Part shown: positions 54,186 to 63,999 of the stretch, in pieces | Numbering within the stretch: position 1 is the first letter of the stretch | Layout: every line of letters starts with the position of its first letter | Origin: Nigrospora sphaerica | Lineage: Eukaryota > Ascomycota > Sordariomycetes > Amphisphaeriales > Apiosporaceae | Assembly (NCBI GenBank): GCA_018287875.1 | Contig: JAGVVL010000013.1 | Span: forward strand, 620,001 to 684,000 | Direction: 5' to 3' | DNA length: 64,000 bases | Notes under the pieces: generated by a model | Told to the model about the DNA's origin: nothing | The model's database searches: none | What the model saw: only the letters and a program-made list of their open reading frames with translations | Made by a program: the position numbers and the translations under genes

Positions 54186-55256
54186 TGGCTAGAGACCGGC
54201 TACTTTCCACTTATTCCGGATATTCTGGCCAGTAAGCCTAGTTAAACGAGCGTTCTAATAGCAGGCAAGGAAATTTCGCTTACTAACTACCGTTAAGTCC
54301 GTTAGCTAAGTTAAAAACCTAAGCTCTTTCCGGTACGCCGATTTTAAAGCGCTGAAAACGGCTAAATCGAGAGGTTAGAGGACGTGAGAGGTGTGAGGGG
54401 GCAAAAAAAGAAGATAGATCCGGTGGGAAAAGCACTGGAACATGAAATCAGTTGTTATATAGCTTCCATAGCCGTCTATAACAAGTAGGCGGTACTCGGA
54501 AGGGTCCCTAGGGACGGTATTCGGGATAAAGACTTTCTCGAGCCACTCGAGCGCTGTTCGGTCTGTAACCTATCCGTTTTCGGTTGCAGTGAACTGCCAG
54601 CCTCCAAATGGGCTTAGATCAAGCGGGAACTATTACTGTTAAGCCGTCTTGCCCTTAAAAATAACCAATGGGGGCAAGGCGCGGCCTTAAGCAGAGATGC
54701 ATTTTATAAAGGAGGTCTAAGCACGAGAACCAGGCTGTTTCTTTCGGAATAAGCGTTTTTCGGTACCTCCTAGTACTAGATTGTTCGATCCAGCACCTTC
54801 TAAGAGTCCTGCTTTATCTATGTTATAGCAGTTAGCCGGCTTTACCCTTTGGATCTCCGGCAGCTGAAGATATCGGAACTATAGGCGAATTACCTTAACT
54901 GAGGCGCCATTAACACGCTGCGAGTCGATAGATCGGCTCTTCTAGACCCGTACAGCTGGGTTCCTACGTAGGAAGGCTTGCAGCCACCTCTTTCCGAGTG
55001 GCTCGCTATCGCCTTGAGCCCGAAGGATACGTTTGGCGAACTCCTTCACTTGGGTATGGGAAGGTGGAAGCCCTAAAGCAGCTTAGGTCAGGATCCAATT
55101 TATAAGTAACTCTTCCTAGACCGGTCTGAGCCTCTATTGGTCTGTAAAGGCTTCGGGCTTAGGTTGATGGCCTTTAATTCGGCTTTATAGTGTTAACTTC
55201 GGTATACCGTAATCTCGAGAGGTCTACTTAATTCCACCACCAGCTGCAATAGCAGT

Positions 55257-55472
55257 TGTCACGGTTCAAGGAACGAAGAATCTGTTGATGACCCAAGGGT
55301 TCTATTGAGATGCGAAAACTACAGGTGAAGAGGAAAAGAAGAGGAGGAACAGGCTCCTCTCAGTCACTGTTTGGCAGGAATATATCCAGCCAGCGGCGGT
55401 ACGTACCGCTAGGCAGCGGTAAGTCGTCCATGCGTTGCCATGCCCTTGTACCTATGTACCCATGCCGTAACA
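55257..55472 (-). repeat. 3' LTR of element C
   Basis: 216 bp; matches 61041-61256 with only a few differences. It is followed at 55473 by TTACCCCCCCTCAAG, the complement of the polypurine tract. Confidence 0.93.
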
Positions 55473-55487
55473 TTACCCCCCCTCAAG
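55473..55487 (-). promoter_or_regulatory. polypurine tract of element C
   Basis: On the element strand CTTGAGGGGGGGTAA directly precedes the 3' LTR, the expected plus-strand priming site. Confidence 0.7.
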
Positions 55488-55514
55488 AAAATGAAACTTG
55501 TCCGCAAGTTTCGG

Positions 55515-55793
55515 TTACTTCTTCCGGGCAATTCTCTTTCTCGTTCGGTTCGTCGAAGCCGGAGAGTTGTCGTCGGCGTGAGGTGGGTCGATCTTGTCGT
55601 CAGCTGCGGCGTCAAGCCATAAAGCCAGTCGCTTCGGCGGTCCTGCGTTGTCTGGATACTCCTCGTGGTATTCCTGGAGAAGTGTGGCGCTGTTCTTGAA
55701 TAACTCCGCGTTGTACCACGTTGCGTCCGGGTCCCAACCCTTCCAGCGCACCTGGTATTGAAGTTTCCTATAGTGCAGTCGAGAGGACAGCAC
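55515..55793 (-). CDS. element C chromodomain (C terminus of integrase)
   Basis: The last open piece of pol. It holds a chromodomain: LHYRKLQYQVRWKGWDPDAT, then WYNAELFKNSATLLQEYHEE with the conserved W and acidic residues, followed by a basic tail ending RKRIARKK. In chromoviruses this module steers integration toward marked chromatin. The GTG or ATG at the start of the open piece is not a real start; the domain is fused to integrase upstream (a TAG interrupts just before it). Confidence 0.88.
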   Translation of the reverse strand: MLSSRLHYRKLQYQVRWKGWDPDATWYNAELFKNSATLLQEYHEEYPDNAGPPKRLALWLDAAADDKIDPPHADDNSPASTNRTRKRIARKK

Positions 55794-55799
55794 TCGGTC

Positions 55800-56980
55800 T
55801 ACCTCCTATTCTTCGTCCAACGAAGGATCCACGATTTCGCCCTCCGGATTCTCGGCCTGTTGTCCCGGGAGAGGGTCGTCTTGGAATCGCCGAAGGCGAT
55901 CAGCGTGAAACACGTTCGTGCCCTTCCAGTCTGGCGGCGTGTTAAGTTCGTAGGAGTGTCCTCTTATCCCCTTAATAGTGTAACATTGCTGTGTTAAGGG
56001 GAACGTTAGGGCGTCGCCAGGTTAGTCTGTCGTCTATGTCCGTTTAAGGATAACCACCTTATCTCCGATCTCGAAGTCTAGCTTGCGTCGCGACTTATTA
56101 GCCTGGTCGTATATACGGCGTTAGGATAAGGTAGCCTGTTATTGTGCCGCTTTTGTATATTGGTGGAGTGTCTTCATAATCTTCTACGCGTCTTGTCGTC
56201 CGAGACGCTCTGTTATCGGAAGCTTGCCAATATCTTGGGTCCAGTCAGCTTTAGAATATAGCAGCGGCATAAAGAAACCACGCTCCACTTTATGAGACAG
56301 TCCCGTCGAGTCCTAAGGCAGGCTAGCCTAGACAGCGTCCAAAGCTGGAATCACTGACGACCAGTTATCTTAAAAGTGTGATAAGTAAGGCAGAATCCGT
56401 TACTGGATAGCCTAGTTTATACGCTTCACTTGCCTTTGTAACTGGGAGTAGCTAGAGGATCCCAGTTTCCAGGTGATGCCCAGCAGCTTGGAGACTTCAT
56501 CGGTGAAGTGAGAGACGAATTAGGGTCCACGGTCGCTCCCAATCTGCTGTGGTAATCTAAAGACGCGATATGGACTATAGTAGTACATTTTAGTAACGTC
56601 TTTAGCTGTCACTAATCGGGTGCAGGGAACGCACTAACTCCTTTTACTTAACAAGCAAACCATAATAAGGAGGTTATCAAACCCCTTTCGATCTTTAAGT
56701 ATAGTCTTGAAGTCTATTTAAATCGACTGCTATAAGCGAAGCGGTATCGGAAGCGGATAGAGAAATCCTAGTGTCTTATCCTAGGGGACTTTAAACAATC
56801 GGCACACTCGATAGTTAGCTACGAAACCGTCGATATCTTTAAATAATCTTAGCCACTAGTACTGGCTCTGCACTAACTTACGGAGCTTATTACATCCCGG
56901 GTACGCGGATATTAAGCGCGAATGGAAGTCTTCTAAGATGTGCGTCCTTAGATTGTCTTATTCGGGGACCACCAGTTTGC
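55800..56980 (-). pseudogene. element C integrase
   Basis: Minus-strand blocks with stops: a His/Cys zinc region ending NYRVCR near 56810, core blocks GFDNLLIMVCLLSKR near 56650, IGSDRGP then FVSHFTDEV near 56540 (Asp of the catalytic triad), and a C-terminal GDKVVILKRT and LTQQCYTIKGI region before the chromodomain. Gypsy-type integrase. Confidence 0.75.
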
Positions 56981-56999
56981 CGTTCCTTAGGAGGGTTCC

Positions 57000-58700
57000 G
57001 TTAAAGAGGGTCCAGGTAATGCTGTCGGTCGGCTTTGACGTAGTCTTTTCCCGAAACGGCTGGAGAAGGGGGTCGGTGCGGTTGAGTTCGACGGCACGAT
57101 GTACCAGTATTAACCTAGAGAGTGGTGGCGGTGGCAGGTCGTCCTCTAAGAGGGCCACCTCACTTAAGGGTTCCATTATGGAAAGCGCTAGTATATATCT
57201 GTGTTCGCCCTCCTGGAAGATGGCCAGGTGTCGCATCGCCTCGGTTTTCTCTTTCTATGTTTTCAGATCTTCCGTTTTCCGTGACAAAGCGTCGGCCACG
57301 GCATTCTGCGTTCCTAGGCGGTACTTCAGTAGGCAGTGGTATTCGGCGAGGAGCTCCGCCTAGTTCGCTTATCGTAAGTTAAGATGACGTTTCTAGCTAA
57401 AATATTCCAGCGCGCTATAGTCCGTCATAATCGTGAACTGTGGACGCTGAAGTCCCACAAGCTTAGCGCGCCAATACTTAAGGGCTTAGACCACGGCCAA
57501 CAGTTCTTTATCGTGGATGCTGTAATTGAGCTCCGAACCTTGGAGGGTCTCTAAGTAAAAGGCGACGGGGTGCCAGTTGTTAAAAGCGTCATCCTTCTTT
57601 TACAATAGGACTCCGGTAATTACTCTGTCGGAAGTATCTGTCTCCACTCGTGTATCGTTCTCGTAGCCGAAATATGCGAGGACCGGGGCCTCCAGCAATC
57701 GTCGTTTCAAGGTATCGAAAGCTTCCTAGCACTCCTCTATCCACTGGAACGTCGGTAAACCTTGCTTCGTTAAGTTGGTAAGCGGTCGAGCGATCCGCCT
57801 ATACTCGCGAACGAACTTACGATAGAAATTGTAAAAGCCGAGAAATAATTGCACTCCTTTAACAGACGTCGGGGGTGCCCAGTCGCGGACAACGGACGTC
57901 TTAGCAGGATCCACGGCCACTCCTTCTGTAGAGATAATGAAGCCTAAGAACTTCGTTTCCCGAATATGAAATTCGCACTTGTCGGTGTCGGCTTGCAGTC
58001 CCGCCTCTCAGAGGCGCTGCAGGACCCTCCTTATATAGTCCTCGTGTTCTTTAACTGAATCCGAAAAAATGACGATATCGTCTAAGTATGCCAAGCAGAA
58101 ATTATCTAGATAGTCCATTAAGGTGTTATTTATGAAGCGCTGAAAGGTCGCGGGTCCGTTTGTTAATCCAAATAGGAGTACGTTGTATTGAAAGGTGCCA
58201 TAACAGGTACGGAACGCTGTCAACTCTTCTAATCCTGGCGCCATTCGGATCCGGTGGAATGCTTATTAGATATCTAGCTTCGTGAAAACCTTTACCTTGG
58301 AAATCCGGGCTATAGTCTCCTCGATCAAGGGAAGTGGGTGTCGGTCCTTACAAATGACGGAGTTGAGCTTTCTAAAATCCATGTAAAGGCGTAGTCCTCT
58401 ATTCCCTTTAGGCGCGAAGAGGATTAGTGCCGCTTAAGGCGCTTCACTTGGCTCGATGAATCCCTTTACTAAGTTCTCGGTCACGTACTTCCAGCATATC
58501 TCTATTTCCTTAAGCGACATTTTCCGTAAGCCCGAGTATCCTAAGAGCTTGTCTAGCTTAGCGTCATCATTTAAAATGATCTTATAGTCGCAGGTGTAAT
58601 ATGGTGGCAACTTGTTAGACTCGAACTTGCTAAACATATCTAAGTACTCGTGGTATTACTCTGGTACCACTTGTAATGCTTTTTCGCGAAGAGTGTCCGA
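57000..58700 (-). pseudogene. element C reverse transcriptase and RNase H
   Basis: Open pieces at 58434-58637, 58008-58244 and 57726-57920 line up as one Gypsy polymerase: FAPKGNRGLRLYMDFRKLN, KVFTKLDI, TFQYNVLLFGLTNGPATF, AYLDDIVIFSDS (intact catalytic YLDD), KCEFHIRETKFLGFI and VQLFLGFYNFYRKFV. RNase H follows with TRVETDTSDRVI, LNYSIHDKELLAVV and NAVADALSRKTEDL near 57280. The pieces are separated by RIP-type stops. Confidence 0.85.
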
Positions 58701-59420
58701 GTTTAAGGGTAACACGTCCCCTTATAACGTTTGCTTCTCGAGGATAATCTTGTCTATCGCGTGGAGGCTAGTGACGTGCCAATCTTAAGGGTTTCGGCGG
58801 TAGGACATTTCCATCGCCGGTGCGGAGATAAAAGCGACGTCGATGCGTTCTTTAAAACTTCCTGCCGAGCTCCGGCGTCGGATGAAGGGTCCTTGAGAGT
58901 CGCGTTCCATCGGGGACGACGGTGGCCTCGGTGGCGGTGTTGGCAACAGGGGCGGCGCGTCGGTTAGTTCAGCCAACGCGCGTTTCATCTTCGCGATGCC
59001 TTCGTCGTTTCGTTGTCCTTGCACACGAGTGGCCATTAGTCGCGTCAGGATTTTCTTATATCGAATTATCGGTGGCGACTTCTCGCAATCGGTGTTGGTC
59101 GCATATAGACCGCGGATGACGGGAGAATCTAGACGTCGTGATCTTCGGCCTACCAGGCGTCGCTGGTCTTCGATAGCTATCTTTCGCTCACGACGTTAGG
59201 CGTCTGCATCGAAGGTAGGGTTCTGCAGAAGCTATCCGGCTTAGTCTATGGCGACATAATGTTCCATACGCTGGGGGGTCTATTCCTCGGGGAAGAGAAG
59301 ACGACGGCGACGAACATTTAATGTCATATCGTGTGTTTCCAACTATTTGCGACCGACTATCACATCGTGGCGCATATTAAGGACTAGAAAATGGGTTCGG
59401 GTAGTAAGACAGCTCTGAAT

Positions 59421-59738
59421 CTAGAAGTGTCCTAGCAGGGCAATGTCCACCAGTTGCGATAGGGTACCATCAAATCCGCCGACAGGTTGAGGGTGAAAGT
59501 CACGAACGGTGGGGAGGTGTAGGTATCGGAGGAGCCTTCGGGCGAAGGCCACGCTCATAAACAGGTATCCGCTTGCTTCGGTATCGACGAGGGCATAGGC
59601 AGAGAGAGACGATCCATTATAAGCTATGGTATAGGGGAAGGTAAACGGTCTTCCCCCTAGGTGCTTGCTTAAAAAATTAGAGGATCGCTTATCCCGCGAG
59701 TTCTCAATATCGACGACTTCCCTTAGATCGGAGTCCAC
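59421..59738 (-). pseudogene. element C protease
   Basis: A 105-codon open piece with SAYALVDTEASGYLFMSVAF: the retropepsin motif is present with DTE where DTG or DSG is normal, a G-to-A type change that would destroy activity. LPTVRDFHPQPVGGFDG and a VDIALLGHF block follow, as in other chromovirus proteases. Confidence 0.7.
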
Positions 59739-59779
59739 TTATCTAAGGGTATCTAGTTTTCCGAATCCGTGATATCTTC

Positions 59780-61010
59780 GACTCGGTCGGAGTCAGGAAT
59801 CTCGATTACAAGACTATCGGCGTTCGAATAGGGACGGGGAGTTCCTATCCACTGGCTGACCAAAGCGTTAATACAGTTCGAACAGTCAACATTAACTCGC
59901 TTCTCTAAGCAGTTGTTAGCGTAGTGGCCAGGCTTTTCGCAGTTAAGACAAAGTCGGTTCTTTAAAAGGCGATAGAGCTTGTTAAGACCGTGTTAACAGG
60001 CCAGGGCTAAGGTAGTGTAACGCTTCTCCGAAGGTTTAGCAGGATCCGATTGGTCGACAGCGGGGATGGGGGTTCGGCAATTACCGCCACGGTTTCCGCG
60101 GTTTACACGACGTCCAGGGTCGTCACTCTTAGCAGACTGGAGGACCAGTGCGATCTAGGCGGCCTCAGTTACAAACGCGTCGAATCTAATGCTGCTCTTA
60201 ATATAGGAGGAGGCCAGTGCCGTTTGCAACTCCGTCGTAAGCTTTCGGTTAAAGAGGCGCTTCCAATCCGTCTTAACTTGGCCAGTTTCGCCGGCAAGTC
60301 GAAGGAACTTATTCTTAAAGACTTAGAAATCTATTCCCGCGGCTATGTAAAGGTTCTCAAATTCTAAAGAGGCAGCCTCTATTTAGTTGGGGTCATGGTA
60401 CTGTTGCTAGAGATGCGCTATCAAGGCCTTGTACGACTGGATTAGAGTGGGGTGCGTCTGTTAGAGGTAGGGCTAGAGATCATCGCTGGCCTCTCCGCCG
60501 AGGCGGCCTTCAATATAGGCCTGCTTAGAGAGGTCTGTAGGGAAACGGGAAGCGTTTACCAGGATCTTGTTCTTGACCTAACGGAACTAAGTCTCGAACT
60601 TAACGATGTCCTCAGACTTCTGATTATAGAAAACCGGGGGGTCAGGGAGGCGCTCAGCCTCCAGTCGGGAACCTTCAGCGGGGGGAACAGGCGGTGGTGT
60701 GCCTTAGGTACTTCCTGCCGTCTACTGGATCAAGGCAGCCATCTGCTGTTGGAGATCCTTTATCTGTCTCTCTAGCTCAAGGCGTCTGTGGCGCTCTTGG
60801 ACGAATCTGGACTCGGTGTCGTCAACGTCGCTGGTGTCATTCGTATCGGCGGAACCCTCACGGGTATTGTCGGGGTCATCCTTGTGAGTTTCTGTGATCC
60901 GGTGGAGGGATCCACCCCGTTTGGCCGGCATCTCAGCGGTGTGTGTGGGTCGCGCTTGCAGCTGCGTACCCGTCGGAATGTCTGTAGGGTTTGGGATATT
61001 GATAGAAGCC
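59780..61010 (-). pseudogene. element C gag
   Basis: The N-terminal open piece is 60722-60931 (MPAKRGGSLHRITETH, acidic and Thr/Asp rich, ending in a coiled-coil RLELERQIKDLQQQM). Upstream codons to about 61010 are also in frame (IPNPTDIPTGTQ), so the true start may be an ATG there changed to ATA. A CCHC zinc knuckle, CLNCEKPGHYANNC, is at about 59905-59950. Stops interrupt the capsid part. Confidence 0.72.
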
Positions 61011-61029
61011 TTCCCAGGCGGATGAGGAG

Positions 61030-61039
61030 ACCTGTAGTT
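61030..61039 (-). promoter_or_regulatory. primer-binding site of element C, complementary to its own LTR
   Basis: Directly inside the 5' LTR the element strand reads C-AACTACAGGT. The plus strand ACCTGTAGTT at 61030-61039 is the exact inverse of AACTACAGGT at 61101-61110 in the LTR. An RNA starting near 61110 would begin ACCTGTAGTT and could pair with this site, as in the self-priming Tf1 group. Confidence 0.6.
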
Positions 61040-61040
61040 G

Positions 61041-61256
61041 TGTCACGGTTTAAGGAACGAAGAATCTGTTGATGACCCAAGGGTTCTATTGAGATGCGAA
61101 AACTACAGGTGAAGAGGAAAAGAAGAGGAGGAACAGGCTCCTCTCAGTCACTGTTTGGCAGGAATATATCCAGCCAGCGGCGGTACGTACCGCCAGGCAG
61201 CGGTAAGTCGTCCATGCGTTGCCATGCCCTTGTACCTATGTACCCATGCCGTAACA
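61041..61256 (-). repeat. 5' LTR of element C
   Basis: 216 bp, TGTCACGG to CCGTAACA on the plus strand; GCAGT follows at 61257-61261. Confidence 0.93.
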
Positions 61257-61401
61257 GCAGTCAAGGCTTATTAAAGCTCGGCTTCTGAATACTGCTTCAT
61301 AATAAGAAACTTAATGTAGATATTGAATTTGAGATAAATTGAAGCAAGTTTGTTGAAGTAAAATTAAAAAGAAGTCGAGGGGCTGGAAATTCGGTGGCTG
61401 G

Positions 61402-61450
61402 TTTTTGGGGGGCCGAAATGTGGGGGGGCCGAAATGGGGGTCCTCGAACT
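61402..61450 (-). repeat. right terminal inverted repeat of pogo-type transposon 3
   Basis: Inverse of 47880-47929; the target TA follows at 61451-61452. Confidence 0.9.
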
Positions 61451-61452
61451 TA

Positions 61453-61718
61453 CCACGGAAACTTGGAAAGCCACAAAGCTACTTCCAGTAGCTGTCAGTC
61501 CACCATCAAGCCATGCCGTTCAGCATCATCTTCTCCAATGTGGACACATTTGTGGGGGGCTATCCAGTGCATACCCCAGTCTGCCGGATTTAGCTTCATC
61601 CGTCGCCACATTGAGGACTATGCACTCCTCCACACGGCGGCCGTGATACTCACCGTAGCGGAAAACAAGCTGGACCGAGGGAAGCTCTCCCGGTCCATAG
61701 TGAAAGATAGCTATATCA
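61453..61718. other. short host stretch between transposon 3 and the PQ-loop gene
   Basis: Likely 3' flank of the PQ-loop gene, whose stop codon is at 61719. No recognised gene. Confidence 0.5.
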
Positions 61719-62661
61719 TCAGCGAATCAGGGGCTCCGTCTCGTCCACACGCCCCTGACTGCGAACATGCCGAAAGGCCGCATACCAAGTGACAATCTGA
61801 ACCAGTGCGAAGACGGCATTATCCACGGCGGCCCATCCAACGAGCTGGTACCAAGGAAAGAGGAGTTGCAGACCAAGGCCCGGCTCGGGGGCATTCGACC
61901 AAGGGAACACGACGCGCATCGCCCACGAGACCGCGACGACAGCAAAGACGACACCTTGGACGAGAAGCCCGAAGAGACTCAAGGCTTGCCCCGGGGACCC
62001 GTGCGCCCGTGTCTCTAGGATCTGAAAGCCCGCAGCCGCCACGCCGGCTACTGTGACTGTGGGCTGGATGAGAAGGGAGTGGGCGCCATGGAAGAGGGCG
62101 GGAACCCAGCGACCGTCCTCGCTATCCACAGGCGGTGTCCACAGCAGCACCAAGGCCGGAAGGAGGGAGACGAGGAGGAAGGCAGAGTATATAGCAACGA
62201 TCTGGCTTGGAGGGGCATCGCGGTGCGTTGAGGGATAGCGCAGACAGAGGAGGAAGCTGGTAAGGCATCTGTAAGCTGCATGTCGCTCCACAGCGTCCAG
62301 ACGGAAAGAGAGCCGGTGTCGGACTTACACGGCGAGATAAAGCAGCCAGACGACGACGAGCTGAGTTATGTTCAGCCGGTCCCCGATCGTCAGTGGGTGA
62401 TGCAAGAAGAAATCCGTGTCCGTATCGGCCACGAGGACAAGACCCAAGGTGAGCTGCTCCGTGAAGTTGATGAGGTTGAACAAGGCATAGTAGAGGGAGA
62501 TGCCCAAGCTTTGCTCTTGGCGAAAGAGCCGGGCAAGTTGGGGGACGAATGATGTCCCGCTCAGGAGCAGTAAAAGACTGCCATGATGGTTACTACACTA
62601 GACGGGTTTCGGGCCCGAAGGGGGAGGCGAAGACATACATTCTTACCCAGTTTGGGATCAT
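61719..62661 (-). CDS. PQ-loop repeat membrane protein, three exons
   Basis: Model on the minus strand: exons 62661-62647, 62597-62329 and 62268-61719, introns of 49 and 60 bp with GTAAGA/GTAAGT donors and CTAG/ACAG acceptors, phases consistent, 277 residues. The first PQ-loop follows a hydrophobic stretch: LLSGTSFVPQLARLFRQEQS then LGISLYYALFNLI. The second half has a matching loop (FQILETRAHGSPGQALSLFG) and several more membrane helices (QGVVFAVVAVSWAMRVVF, NAVFALVQIVTWYAAF), about seven in all, ending ETEPLIR. PQ-loop proteins are usually solute transporters of vacuole/lysosome or other inner membranes; the substrate here is unknown. The start at MIPNW gives a five-codon first exon and is the least certain part. 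Confidence 0.75.
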
Positions 62662-63009
62662 TTTGTCGGTGATGGAGGAGAAGCTACCGCCGGGAAATTG
62701 GTGATTAGCTTCGCGGTGCTTAGAAGGGGGAGGTTTATGGCGCTCGGGAAGAGAAACAAATCCTGTAGCCTGGAGCGAGGCTGAGGCGGGAAGACAGGGA
62801 TGGCGAGACGAAAGTAAGCGGGCTATGCAAGTATGACGAGCTAAAACGTTCGCTTACACGCATGGCTAGTGCAGCGGGGGAAACAGGCTTGGAATTGCAT
62901 ATAGCCACTATGGGAATCGGGGCCGCTAATCATTTCCGAAACCATCCTTCGCGCTGCACGTAAGACGCCCAAAACAGGGTCACATTCCGCCCTTGCATCC
63001 GTGGGGGGC
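62662..63009. other. intergenic region upstream of the PQ-loop gene
   Basis: 348 bp between two minus-strand genes, expected to hold the terminator of the right gene and the promoter of the PQ-loop gene. No specific motif recognised. Confidence 0.45.
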
Positions 63010-63999
63010 CTAATGGGCCGACCCGGCTACGATGGCAAATGAGACCTCGTTCGATGCCGGCACCACGAGCCGGGGTCGTCCCCCGTTGTCGGCGGGCTCG
63101 CAGACGGGGCCGGCCTCCCACGAGGGCAGCTTGACCTCGGTGGCTGCGTGCTGCTCGACGTCGCCCCAGGCCCACCAGTCCACCGTGGCACCCTTGAACA
63201 CGTACCGGAACCTGTCGTCCGCCTGTGCGTCGTCCGGCAGGGAGACCAGGCGCGTGTCCTCGAACGACTGGCCAGGGCTCAGCGACCGAAAGTGCTCGTG
63301 CCCGCCGACGGCGACCGTCACGTCCTCGTCGCCGACGAGGAGGAAGCCCTGGTCCCCGTCGTCTTCGTCGCACTCCTCCCACGGGCCGTCGTCGCCCCGG
63401 CGGCGGTAGAAGCGGAAGCCCTCGCGTGCCGTGTAGTGCATGAGGACCAGCGCGTACGTGTGGAACGTGACGGGCGGGGCGGTGGCGTCGCCCTCGTAGG
63501 CCACGCGCACGCCGACCTCGACCACTTCGGTGCCCAGCGGTACCGTCGGGGCGCACGTGAGGGTCATGGTGAGACGCGGTGCGCCCTCGTCGCGCTCCGA
63601 GGCCTGCATGGGCGGAGGCGACGTCCTATGGCGCGTCCGCCTCCAGTCCCGCTCGTCTAGATTGGCTCGGGCGAATCCGACCTGCGCCTCGCGCGCTTCC
63701 CGCCCGGGCCATGGCTCAGCCTCCGACTGGGCCGTAAAGGTGACCCTGGGCCCGCCCGGAAGAATCAGGCGTGGCGTTTTCTGCGGATCGGCCCTCATCT
63801 CGCCGCCGAGGTGGTCTTGAAGGGTGCCCCAATCCCACATGGCCATAACTTGCCCGGGCCAAAGCAGGCTGTACTGGCGCCCGTCCTGGAGAAGCCGCTG
63901 GTAGCGCTCCGGCAGCGTGCCATGGAAGCTCATGCTGTCACCGGGAAGCAGCTCGCCAATGTCAGCGGTGTAGCTGTTTACCAGGATCCTGTCCTCCTC
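63010..63999 (-). CDS. protein of unknown function, 5' part outside the window
   Basis: The frame is open from the window edge to the stop at 63010; at least 329 residues. An ATG at 63933 exists, but upstream codons (ILVNSYTADIGELLPGD) read as the same protein, so the gene starts beyond 64000. GC-rich with strong third-position bias, typical of an expressed host gene. Features: Trp-rich YSLLWPGQVMAMWDWG, a likely beta-rich central part (LTMTLTCAPTVPLG, VEVGVRVAYEG), an acidic patch (EECDEDDGDQ), and WWAWGDVEQH near the end. I recognise no domain. No membrane segment. Confidence 0.75.
   Translation of the reverse strand, partial: EEDRILVNSYTADIGELLPGDSMSFHGTLPERYQRLLQDGRQYSLLWPGQVMAMWDWGTLQDHLGGEMRADPQKTPRLILPGGPRVTFTAQSEAEPWPGREAREAQVGFARANLDERDWRRTRHRTSPPPMQASERDEGAPRLTMTLTCAPTVPLGTEVVEVGVRVAYEGDATAPPVTFHTYALVLMHYTAREGFRFYRRRGDDGPWEECDEDDGDQGFLLVGDEDVTVAVGGHEHFRSLSPGQSFEDTRLVSLPDDAQADDRFRYVFKGATVDWWAWGDVEQHAATEVKLPSWEAGPVCEPADNGGRPRLVVPASNEVSFAIVAGSAH

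Larger units (their letters stand above)
55257..61256 (-). mobile_element. Gypsy element C (chromovirus), complete, RIP-mutated
   Basis: A 6.0-kb element with 216-bp LTRs (TGTCACGG ... CCGTAACA on the plus strand) and a 5-bp GCAGT duplication (55252-55256 and 61257-61261). Minus-strand gene order is gag with CCHC knuckle, protease, reverse transcriptase, RNase H, integrase, chromodomain. A G-rich polypurine tract lies inside the left LTR boundary, and a self-complementary primer site lies inside the right one. Numerous TAA/TAG codons disable it. It is inserted in the N-terminal codons of transposase 3. Confidence 0.93.
48013..61320 (-). pseudogene. pogo/Fot1 transposase 3, in three pieces, RIP-inactivated
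   Basis: On the minus strand the start lies at 61320-61257 (MKQYSEAEL then ALTA), continues after Gypsy C at 55251-54198, and after the LINE at 48473-48013. Blocks: helix-turn-helix GGGIKQTSRDYGIPKLTL (stop codon restored in reading only), GKRWLQAFLRRNP, catalytic region YNIDKAGLLEG (usual E changed to K), VIDGYGSYITTDF (usual H changed to Y), FLPPHTSHVLQPLDLAVFSALK (third Asp), and a C-terminal coiled-coil AERQIQALEARIETI with basic RPRKRKK. Stops and the E-to-K and H-to-Y changes fit RIP. Confidence 0.82.
47880..61450 (-). mobile_element. pogo/Fot1-type DNA transposon 3 carrying a LINE and a Gypsy element
   Basis: Inverted ends start AGTTCGAGGACCCCCATTTC at 47880 and at 61450 on the other strand, about 49-50 bp long and nearly identical apart from one C-run length difference. 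TA flanks both sides. The ends hold two copies of CATTTCGGCCCCCC. Inside is a transposase gene on the minus strand, split by Gypsy C (55257-61256) and by the LINE (48492-54179). Without these the transposon is about 1.85 kb. Confidence 0.9.

Noticed and set aside
63032..63820. Plus-strand frames opposite the gene at 63010
   Set aside because: GC-rich antisense frames; the minus frame has stronger protein character and extends past the window.
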